From Ignavibacteriota bacterium (GTDB lineage Bacteria; Bacteroidota; Ignavibacteria; Tepidaquicellales; Tepidaquicellaceae), in contig JAPLFJ010000069.1 in the NCBI GenBank assembly GCA_026390735.1, positions 177,344 to 241,343 on the forward strand: a stretch of DNA of 64,000 nucleotides, read 5' to 3'. Positions within the stretch are counted from its first letter, which is position 1. Each line of letters begins with the position of its first letter. Shown in pieces: positions 9,350 through 16,736 of the stretch. The translations under genes and the position numbers were made by a program. A model generated the notes under the pieces. The model searched no databases, was not told the DNA's origin, and saw only the letters and a program-made list of their open reading frames with translations.

Positions 9350-10618
9350 ATGAGTTTAAAAAAGTTTTATATAGTATTTTTAAGTAGTGCAATATTGTTT
9401 GTATCGCTCACTGCTTATGTTTCCAAAAATAAGAGTTTAACAAATATTTTCGGTAAATCGGAAGTTGTTAATGTGAGTATTGTAAGCAATAAAGATGTGA
9501 TTAAATTTGATCACCAGTTCCATCTGTCAAAGGATGTCGGACTTGCCTGTAAGGATTGTCATAAAGGAGCTTTAGAGTCAAACAAGGTTTCTGATAACCT
9601 TAATCCTAAAATGGCTGACTGTTCAAGTTGTCACGACATAAAAGATAAGAAGAACTGTAAACAGTGTCACTACGACGGTGTTTATAAAGACTTTGCACCG
9701 GTGAAAAAAGAGATATTGTTCTCTCACAAAAAGCACGTCGGTCAGAAAATTGAATGTGCTCAGTGTCATACGGGTTTTGACAAAGTGAAATATTCATCCG
9801 ACGCAGTTAACGGTGGTTTCCCGAATATGGAAAACTGCTACACATGTCATAACGGTACAAAACAGGTTAATAATTGTGAGGCGTGTCATACAAACCTGAC
9901 AAACCTTAAACCAAAAGACCATTTAAATTCAAATTATCTGAATGAGCATAAATTAGTGTACGATGTTGCTACAGGCAATAACAACAGCAACTGTATGATG
10001 TGTCATTCAGGTAACTTCTGTGAGAACTGTCACCAGCCGGCAAAATACAAAGGTGAAAATACAAAGGGTAATTTCTATGCACCTTATTACACCAAGGATT
10101 TTGCCACAAGAACAGACAGGGCTTCTTTACAGAAACTTACTACTGTTCATGACCTGAATTATCAGTTTACACATGGATTAGATGCCAGACAAAAAAGTTT
10201 TGAATGTAAAACCTGTCACGACCCTATCGATTTCTGCGCGTCCTGTCACCAGAACGGTGGAAACCTTCCAACAGGCCTGATGCCGAAGAATCACTACCTT
10301 ACAAACTTCAAAACATTTGGAGTAAATTCGGGTGGCGGTTTGCATGCAGACCTGGCGAAGAGAGATATGGAGTCATGTGAGGCCTGTCATAGTGTTAACG
10401 GTGCCGACCCTACCTGCGTTAAGTGTCATTTTGACAACGACGGTATAAAGGGTACAAACCCAAAAACACACGAATCAGGATTTATGAAAGACACTCATGG
10501 AAGTTGGCATAATACAAAAGGGGCGGTATGTTATACGTGCCATACTGATCCTACGGCAAGACCGGACGGAAATTCCGGTGTTGGTTTCTGCGGTTACTGT
10601 CACGGCAAAAAAAAGTAA
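9350..10618 (+). CDS. 14-haem cytochrome c, exported
   Basis: A 422-residue protein with an N-terminal hydrophobic segment (residues 4-24) and fourteen CXXCH motifs. The first half has a regular pattern in which F-x-H-x-x-H precedes each CXXCH pair (KFDHQFHLS, LFSHKKHVG), similar to class III / c7-type repeats. Two short motif pairs (CSSCH...CKQCH, CYTCH...CEACH) occur. It starts 21 bases after the barrel gene and 10 bases before the next cytochrome lipoprotein, so the three are one operon. Whether it faces the periplasm or the cell surface cannot be seen. Confidence 0.9.
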   Translation: MSLKKFYIVFLSSAILFVSLTAYVSKNKSLTNIFGKSEVVNVSIVSNKDVIKFDHQFHLSKDVGLACKDCHKGALESNKVSDNLNPKMADCSSCHDIKDKKNCKQCHYDGVYKDFAPVKKEILFSHKKHVGQKIECAQCHTGFDKVKYSSDAVNGGFPNMENCYTCHNGTKQVNNCEACHTNLTNLKPKDHLNSNYLNEHKLVYDVATGNNNSNCMMCHSGNFCENCHQPAKYKGENTKGNFYAPYYTKDFATRTDRASLQKLTTVHDLNYQFTHGLDARQKSFECKTCHDPIDFCASCHQNGGNLPTGLMPKNHYLTNFKTFGVNSGGGLHADLAKRDMESCEACHSVNGADPTCVKCHFDNDGIKGTNPKTHESGFMKDTHGSWHNTKGAVCYTCHTDPTARPDGNSGVGFCGYCHGKKK

Positions 10619-10627
10619 ATTATTAAG

Positions 10628-11467
10628 ATGATGAAAAAAATATTTTTAATCTATTCATTGGTTATTGCAGGCTTCGTTGTATTCCTTTATGGATGCAGCG
10701 AGGTAAAGAATGACCTAACAGTTGCACCGGGTACACAGACTCACTTAACAGGCTGGGCTGATCCGTCATCTGTTAATTTTCACGGAAAAGCTTTGATGGC
10801 ATCAAACTTCAACCTGAAAACCTGTAAGTCATGTCATGGCGGTGATTATAATGGCGGTACTTCCGGAGTCTCATGTATGAATTGTCATGAAAATGGTCCG
10901 GAGTCTTGTAATACCTGTCATGGAAACGGGGAACATATAAGTCCTCCAAAAGCTCTGAATGGTAACTTGCTCAATACCGACAGAGGTGTTGGTGCTCACG
11001 ATAAGCATTTAAATGCTGACACTACACAGAGGAATTCTGCTGTTGTTGAATGTACAGAATGTCATACGCAGGTTAATTCTTTCAGTGATACTAATCATAT
11101 TCAGAATACACAACTTATGGCAACCATTAAATTTGGTCCATTGGCAAACAATGTACTTCCCGGTGGTAATGTAACTCCAAATCCGACATGGAACAGAGAA
11201 ACACAAACCTGTTCGAATGTCTATTGTCATGGTGCTTTTAAGAATGGTAATGTGAATAATTCACCTGTATTTAATGACCCAAGCACTGTTTTATGTGGTT
11301 CGTGTCACGGAACAGCTAACAATCCAAGACCGGGCGGATCACATCCGACATTCCCGACGATTAATGAATGTTATTTGTGTCACAGTGATGTGATAAATCA
11401 GGATGGTTCATTTAATCATCAGGGAAAACATATTAATGGAGAAGTTAATTTCGGTGCGAAAAAATAA
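10628..11467 (+). CDS. 7-haem cytochrome lipoprotein with CxxxxCH...CXXCH domain
   Basis: A 279-residue protein with a lipoprotein signal (FLYGCSEV, lipid-bearing Cys about residue 23). It carries six CXXCH motifs and one CX4CH (CSNVYCHG) followed about 30 residues later by CGSCHG. That pair matches the CxxxxCH...CXXCH domain known from Geobacter outer-membrane cytochromes. Lipid anchoring plus this domain suggests an outer-membrane cytochrome, possibly on the outer face. It is the last gene of the barrel operon and is followed by a terminator. Confidence 0.88.
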   Translation: MMKKIFLIYSLVIAGFVVFLYGCSEVKNDLTVAPGTQTHLTGWADPSSVNFHGKALMASNFNLKTCKSCHGGDYNGGTSGVSCMNCHENGPESCNTCHGNGEHISPPKALNGNLLNTDRGVGAHDKHLNADTTQRNSAVVECTECHTQVNSFSDTNHIQNTQLMATIKFGPLANNVLPGGNVTPNPTWNRETQTCSNVYCHGAFKNGNVNNSPVFNDPSTVLCGSCHGTANNPRPGGSHPTFPTINECYLCHSDVINQDGSFNHQGKHINGEVNFGAKK

Positions 11468-11488
11468 GTAATCAGTAAAATTATACAG

Positions 11489-11523
11489 CCCCGCTTTGTA
11501 AAAAGTGCAATGCGGGGTTTTTT
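11489..11523 (+). terminator. rho-independent terminator ending the cytochrome locus
   Basis: A GC-rich stem (CCCCGC / GCGGGG) with a 17-base loop, followed by six T. Confidence 0.85.
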
Positions 11524-11702
11524 AAATTCTCTATTAGGAAATTAACATCATTTTGCTTCGGAAGAATAATTTAAACCTTTATTTAATTCAATACTTAAAT
11601 TGAAACGCTATTATTAAATGCTTTGTTACTATATATATGATTTATAATATATAATTTTATTATTTTTGTTAAACTAAACATTATTAAAATTTAAATATAA
11701 CA

Positions 11703-12185
11703 ATGAAAAAATTACTCTTATTAACACTATTTGTGGCATTACTTGCCGGATGTTCCAAAATGGAAGACAAGAAAAATACATCTGAAAACAAAACAATGGC
11801 ACCTGTTAAACCAGGTACAGAAAATCCGCATCAAAACATGTCACAAACCGAACAGGGTGATATGACAAAGAGCGACAAGACTGATATGGCAGGTGAAGAT
11901 GCTCAGGATAAAAAGGCAGAAGAGTTTTCCAAAGTCGCTTATGATTTTGAAAACAATTATGCAAAAGACAACAGCCTTAAGAAAGACCTTATCGCAAAGC
12001 ATATGGCAGCGGGTAATTATTTAATGTTTGAAGCAAACCTCAGCCCTAAAAAGAAATACAAACCTGCTCTTAAACATTACAGAAGAGTTCTTGAATTAGA
12101 TCCTTCAAACGCAGAAGCAATGAGAAACAAAACGCAGATTGAAGAAATTTATACAGGTATGGGAAGAGAAATCCCTAAGGACTAA
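11703..12185 (+). CDS. lipoprotein with TPR-like repeat
   Basis: A 160-residue protein with a lipoprotein signal (LLAGCSK, Cys about residue 17), a charged Lys/Asp/Met-rich linker to about residue 75, and a C-terminal helical part with a TPR-like helix pair (KYKPALKHYRRVLELDPSNAEA). It is 9 bases upstream of ccmC and shares its direction, so it is probably in the same operon. CcmI and the C-terminal part of some CcmH proteins are TPR proteins that present apocytochrome; a similar job is possible here but not shown by sequence. Confidence 0.8.
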   Translation: MKKLLLLTLFVALLAGCSKMEDKKNTSENKTMAPVKPGTENPHQNMSQTEQGDMTKSDKTDMAGEDAQDKKAEEFSKVAYDFENNYAKDNSLKKDLIAKHMAAGNYLMFEANLSPKKKYKPALKHYRRVLELDPSNAEAMRNKTQIEEIYTGMGREIPKD

Positions 12186-12194
12186 TACATTATA

Positions 12195-12863
12195 ATGAAT
12201 AACTTTTACAGATTTGGTGTTTTTATATCAATAACGCTCGTTTTAATAGGAACTTTCGTTGTACCGATTCCTGTTATTCCGGGTTTGTACGATAAAGCAA
12301 GAATCATTTATCTTCATGTTCCTCTTTCGTGGATTGCGTTTTTATCGTTTTTTCTATCTATGATAAACTCTGTGCAATATCTCAGGAAAAAGGATTTAGT
12401 GTACGATATAAGGTCAAACTCTGCTGCTGAAGTAGGATTCCTTTTTACGATTCTTGCAACCATCACGGGTTCTTTATGGGCAAAGTTTAACTGGGGTTCT
12501 TACTGGAACTGGGACCCGCGGGAAACCTCGATTTTTATACTCCTGCTGATTTATGGCGCATATTTCTCCCTGCGTTCTGCAATAGATAATTATGAACAGA
12601 AAGCCAAACTGGCTTCAGTGTATGCCATAATCGCGTTTGTAACTGTTCCGTTCTTTATTTTTATTATGCCGAGAATCGTTGAGTCACTTCACCCTGCGGA
12701 TACTATAGTTGATTCAAGGGGCAAGATTACCATGAACCCGGTTATGTTATCAATATTTTTGTTCTCGTTATTTAGTTTCACCTTATTATTCTTCTGGATT
12801 TTAAACGTGAAAATCAGAATGGAAAAATTAAGATTTATAAGAATTCAAAAAAACAATATTTAA
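12195..12863 (+). CDS. ccmC: haem exporter/handler CcmC
   Basis: A 222-residue membrane protein with six hydrophobic helices and the tryptophan-rich WWD-type motif WGSYWNWDPRETS, which binds haem on the periplasmic side. Histidines expected to ligand haem are present before it (IYLHVPLSW) and after it (VESLHPAD). In System I cytochrome c maturation, CcmC loads haem onto CcmE. The order ccmC-ccmD-ccmE-ccmF downstream supports the call. CcmA and CcmB are not in the window. Confidence 0.95.
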   Translation: MNNFYRFGVFISITLVLIGTFVVPIPVIPGLYDKARIIYLHVPLSWIAFLSFFLSMINSVQYLRKKDLVYDIRSNSAAEVGFLFTILATITGSLWAKFNWGSYWNWDPRETSIFILLLIYGAYFSLRSAIDNYEQKAKLASVYAIIAFVTVPFFIFIMPRIVESLHPADTIVDSRGKITMNPVMLSIFLFSLFSFTLLFFWILNVKIRMEKLRFIRIQKNNI

Positions 12864-12867
12864 AACT

Positions 12868-13005
12868 ATGTACGATTTTTTAGAACAGAATGCGATGTAT
12901 ATTGTCCTCCTTATTGCTTTAATCATATGGGCAGGATTATTCATTTATTTGTTTAAAATAGACAGAAACTTAAAGAAACTCGAAGGAGAAGAAAATGACA
13001 GGTAA
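12868..13005 (+). CDS. ccmD: CcmD-like small membrane protein (45 residues)
   Basis: A short frame between ccmC and ccmE: it starts MYDFLEQNAMYIVL, has one hydrophobic helix, and ends in a charged tail (KIDRNLKKLEGEENDR). It starts 4 bases after the ccmC stop and overlaps the ccmE start by 11 bases. Size, topology and position all match CcmD, which holds CcmE in complex with CcmC. The sequence is too short for a family call from residues alone; the context carries the assignment. Confidence 0.85.
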   Translation: MYDFLEQNAMYIVLLIALIIWAGLFIYLFKIDRNLKKLEGEENDR

Positions 13006-13396
13006 AATTAAAATCATAATTGCTTCTGTAGTAGTAGTAGTCTTTATCGTTGTCGGTTTTATGTCCTTTATGGATAATAAAATTGATTACGCTTCTTTTG
13101 CTGACGCTCAAAAGAGATTAAAAACAGTTGAAGTTAAAGGTGTCTGGCAAAAAGATAAAGAAACAAAATACGATGCCGAAAAAAGTACTTTTACTTTTTA
13201 CATGAAGGACGAAGCAAATACCGAAATGAAGGTTATTCTCGACGGAGCCAAGCCTAATAATTTTGATATCGCAACAATGATTGTTGCAAAAGGTAAAGTG
13301 AAAGATGATGTTTTTTATGCAAAAGAAATATTGACTAAATGTCCTTCTAAATATGAAGGCAAAGGTGAAGACGTTAAAAAATCTTCAAATCTCTAA
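12995..13396 (+). CDS. ccmE: haem chaperone CcmE, cysteine (CXXXY) variant
   Basis: A 133-residue protein with an N-terminal membrane anchor (residues 5-24) and an OB-fold-like periplasmic domain containing the family segment MIVAKGKVKDDVFYAKEILTKC in shortened form near residues 95-116. In E. coli the haem is bound covalently by a histidine in an HXXXY motif. Here the same position reads C116-P-S-K-Y120, a CXXXY motif. Such Cys-type CcmE proteins are known from archaea and some sulfate reducers ('System I*'). It lies between ccmD and ccmF. Confidence 0.93.
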   Translation: MTGKIKIIIASVVVVVFIVVGFMSFMDNKIDYASFADAQKRLKTVEVKGVWQKDKETKYDAEKSTFTFYMKDEANTEMKVILDGAKPNNFDIATMIVAKGKVKDDVFYAKEILTKCPSKYEGKGEDVKKSSNL

Positions 13397-13418
13397 AATT
13401 AAAATTTAATAAAGGTTT

Positions 13419-15758
13419 ATGGTCGGGAAACTCCTTATATACGTAGCATTCGTTGCTTCGTTAATTTCAATCATTGGATTTTTCCTTGCTCACATGGGTA
13501 AGGAAAACTTCCTTAAAATCGGAAGATTATTTTTCCACATTACTGTTATCGGAGTATTAACTGCGGCGTTATACCTTATGTATAATGTGCTGACTCATCA
13601 GTTTCAGTTCTCGTATGTCTGGGAACAAAGCTCTACCGATTTACAGTTACCGCTTCTGGTATCCACTTTCTGGGCAGGCCAGGAAGGCAGTTTCATGCTC
13701 TGGGGATTATTCACGGCAATAATCGGAATATTCTTAATGAACTATGTTTCCAAAGGCGAAAGAATGGAAGCACAGGTGATGGCAATGTTCACACTTGTTC
13801 TTAGTTTTATTACATTAATACTTATTTTAAAATCACCTTTTCACTATCTGTGGGAAACTTTTCCTAAAGATGTTGAATTTGGATATCAGCCCGTAGAAGG
13901 CAGGGGTTTAAATCCATTATTGCAGAACTTCTGGATGGCTATTCATCCGCCGACATTATTCCTTGGCTTTGCTTCTCTTACTGTTCCGTTTGCTTTTGCG
14001 ATGGGAGCATTATTAAAAAATGATTTTGACAGCTGGGCTTCGTTCTCGGTTCCATGGATTTTATTTTCAGGCGGTATACTTGGACTCGGAATCATGATGG
14101 GTGGTTACTGGGCTTACAGTATTCTCGGATGGGGCGGTTACTGGGCATGGGACCCAGTAGAAAATTCTTCTCTGATACCATGGATTATAAACGTTGCAAG
14201 TCTGCATACAATTATTGCTCAGAGAAAAACAGGTGGATATAAGAAGACCAATTTGTTGTTAAGCATTCTTGCATTCCTGCTTGTTCTTTATTCTACATTT
14301 TTAACACGCAGCGGAATTCTCGGTGACTCATCAGTACATTCGTTCACCGATCCGGGTGCTGAAGTTTATGCAGCATTACTTGCGTTCATAATCACATTCT
14401 CTGTTATTTCTATAGGGATGATTCTGTTCAGGTTTAAGAATTTAAAGGACATCAGAACTGAAAGTTCACAGTTAATGACGAAGGAGTCGTTGTTGTTTAT
14501 AGGTGCTTTATTATTATGCGCCTCTGCACTGGTTATATTCGTCGGTACATCGTTACCGATATTTTCCAAGGCAAAGGTTGATATGACTTTCTACAACAAT
14601 ATGAACCTTCCGATTGCTATAGGGCTAATGCTCACGATGGGACTAAGTCTTTACATCGACTGGAAACAAACTGATTACAAGAAATTCGTTAACAATCTGA
14701 TACTTCCGGGAATACTTTCTTTTGTAACATTAATCGTTTTAATAATCATCGGACTTCAAAACCCGATTTATATTCTTTTTGCATTCGTTTCTTTGATTGC
14801 TTTCTTTATCAATGCAAGAATTGCTGTCAGAATTCTTAAAAGCGGCAAGATGAATGTAGGCGGAATGTTTGCACATATTGGTATTGCACTCTTCTTCCTT
14901 GGAGTAATTGGCTCTGCCAAATACAGTCAGGAAGTTAATCTTTCTCTTCAGGAAGGTAAAACACAAGAGGCATTCGGGTATAAGTTTACATACGTTGGTG
15001 CAAATCCTTTTATGGATGCAAACAACAAGCGCGATACGATGTACGCGTTTAACATTAATGTAGAACAGGACAACAAAGAAATGATTATGCGGCCTGTTAT
15101 GTTCTTCAGTAAGTTTTCAAACGGTGTTATGAAAAGCCCTGATATTGCTTACTTCTCATACAAAGACCTTTATCTTTCACCGATGAGTCTTGAAGAACCA
15201 TCACCTTATCCGTCCGAATCACTTTATAGTCTGAAAAAAGGAAGCAAGACAAAGGCAAATGAACTTGAAGTCGAATTTATAGACTTTGATTTTGGTACGA
15301 TGCAAAAAGGCGGCAAGGAAATGGCTTCAGGTAATTATACACTCGGAGCGATTTTAAAAGTAAATGACGGTGTGAATACAGAAACCCTGAACCTCAAGAC
15401 TAAGTTTACTGAGGGAACTCCTTCTCCGACACCGTTTACGATGCAGAATAACAAGAAGTACGTATTCTATTTTCTGAATATGTCTGTTAAAGGCGAAGAA
15501 GCAGGTGGTACTACAGCTTCCGTTTCTATAATGGACCCTTCAACAGTAAGTTCAGGTTCTGAAAAAGAAACACTCGTGGTTGCTGCATCAATAAAGCCAT
15601 TCATCAGTGTGTTATGGACTGGTGTTTTAATTCTTTTTGTCGGATTTATACTTTCAATAGTACGCCGCCGTAAAGAGATTTTGTTTAAACAGCCAGCGAA
15701 AAATGCTGAGGAAGTAAAGAAAGATTCAAACCCTAAGAACAAGGGCAAGAAGAAATAA
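13419..15758 (+). CDS. ccmF: cytochrome c haem lyase subunit CcmF
   Basis: A 779-residue polytopic membrane protein with about fifteen hydrophobic helices. It has the WWD signature GWGGYWAWDPVENSSLIPW at about residues 234-252 and conserved flanking segments (MAIHPPTLFLG, TFLTRSGILGDSSVHSF). A large periplasmic domain precedes the last helix, followed by a Lys-rich tail. CcmF takes haem from CcmE and joins it to CXXCH cysteines. No CcmH gene follows in this window, in agreement with the Cys-type CcmE upstream. The abundance of CXXCH proteins just upstream explains the need for this machinery. Confidence 0.95.
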   Translation: MVGKLLIYVAFVASLISIIGFFLAHMGKENFLKIGRLFFHITVIGVLTAALYLMYNVLTHQFQFSYVWEQSSTDLQLPLLVSTFWAGQEGSFMLWGLFTAIIGIFLMNYVSKGERMEAQVMAMFTLVLSFITLILILKSPFHYLWETFPKDVEFGYQPVEGRGLNPLLQNFWMAIHPPTLFLGFASLTVPFAFAMGALLKNDFDSWASFSVPWILFSGGILGLGIMMGGYWAYSILGWGGYWAWDPVENSSLIPWIINVASLHTIIAQRKTGGYKKTNLLLSILAFLLVLYSTFLTRSGILGDSSVHSFTDPGAEVYAALLAFIITFSVISIGMILFRFKNLKDIRTESSQLMTKESLLFIGALLLCASALVIFVGTSLPIFSKAKVDMTFYNNMNLPIAIGLMLTMGLSLYIDWKQTDYKKFVNNLILPGILSFVTLIVLIIIGLQNPIYILFAFVSLIAFFINARIAVRILKSGKMNVGGMFAHIGIALFFLGVIGSAKYSQEVNLSLQEGKTQEAFGYKFTYVGANPFMDANNKRDTMYAFNINVEQDNKEMIMRPVMFFSKFSNGVMKSPDIAYFSYKDLYLSPMSLEEPSPYPSESLYSLKKGSKTKANELEVEFIDFDFGTMQKGGKEMASGNYTLGAILKVNDGVNTETLNLKTKFTEGTPSPTPFTMQNNKKYVFYFLNMSVKGEEAGGTTASVSIMDPSTVSSGSEKETLVVAASIKPFISVLWTGVLILFVGFILSIVRRRKEILFKQPAKNAEEVKKDSNPKNKGKKK

Positions 15759-15779
15759 GTTAATATGTTATAAATTATA

Positions 15780-15808
15780 AAAAAGCCGTGCATTGTCCGG
15801 CTTTTTTG
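15780..15808 (+). terminator. rho-independent terminator after ccmF
   Basis: Stem AAAAAGCCG / CGGCTTTTTT around a 9-base loop, ending in a T run, 21 bases after the ccmF stop. Confidence 0.85.
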
Positions 15809-16040
15809 TTATTGCTAAACATTATTGAATTTTAGATATTATTGGTAATACTTTACCGAAGAGAGTGTTACGAGTCAAAAAGTAAAATACTTTTATTATG
15901 ATGTTGTGGACATTTATTCGGATTGAAAATATAATTAAATTTGTGCACGTTATTAAAACGTCTAAACTATGAGATTTATAGACTCTGCATTTAGATGACG
16001 CTTGAATAAAATTTAAATCAAACCGAAGCAAACATAAAGT

Positions 16041-16736
16041 ATGAAAAAGATATTTTTAGCTTTAATTCTATCTTGTATATTATTTTATGCCCCTTATTCA
16101 TTTTCTCAAAGTGGATGGTATAATACATTTTTTAATAATACAAGTACTATATCAAAAATTATTCAAAGGGACAGTCTGAACTATTTTGCTTTTTGTTTTG
16201 GTAGTAAATATTACTATAGGAGTAGTAATACTGGGAATAATTGGTCAAGCTGCAAAGAATTTTCATTAGATTCAATTCTTAGCATATATGATGGTGTGTT
16301 TGTTAATCCACTGACCGGATGGGTTGTTGGTACAAATACAACGAGCTATCGTAATGAAATATTAAAAACAACTAATGGTGGAAATAATTGGTTTGAACAG
16401 ATTACCGGAGATATTAGCTGGGAAAATCGTTGCTTAAGTTTTTTGAATAGCAATACTGGATGGGTAGGTGGCGGTGCGCTTGATGGAAAACTATATAAAA
16501 CAACTAATGGCGGTGATAATTGGAGTGTTCAGGTATTTCCAAATTCTGGAAGATTGGGTTCGATGAAATTTTTTGATGCTAATAATGCATGGATAATGGG
16601 AGAAACTGCTTTTCTAGCCCGTACAACAAATGGTGGTTCAACCTGGATTCAGAAAACAATTAATAATGTTCAACCATCTACATATACTTTTATAGAGGTT
16701 TGTTTCCAATCAACAATAATGAAGCCTGGGCATTAG
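16041..16736 (+). CDS. YCF48/BNR-like propeller protein, N-terminal fragment of a frameshifted gene
   Basis: 231 codons beginning with a signal peptide (residues 1-22, ending YSFSQSG). The body has the repeated element K-T-T-N-G-G-x-N-W followed by a hydrophobic strand and N-T-G-W-V-G, as in YCF48-like and BNR sialidase-like beta-propellers. The frame ends shortly after entering sequence that in the next frame continues the same repeat (FPINNNEAWALV). Restoring one T in the TTT run at about 16703-16705 would join the two as one protein of about 760 residues. It is therefore a broken gene, or a sequencing indel, rather than a complete 231-residue protein. Confidence 0.8.
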   Translation: MKKIFLALILSCILFYAPYSFSQSGWYNTFFNNTSTISKIIQRDSLNYFAFCFGSKYYYRSSNTGNNWSSCKEFSLDSILSIYDGVFVNPLTGWVVGTNTTSYRNEILKTTNGGNNWFEQITGDISWENRCLSFLNSNTGWVGGGALDGKLYKTTNGGDNWSVQVFPNSGRLGSMKFFDANNAWIMGETAFLARTTNGGSTWIQKTINNVQPSTYTFIEVCFQSTIMKPGH

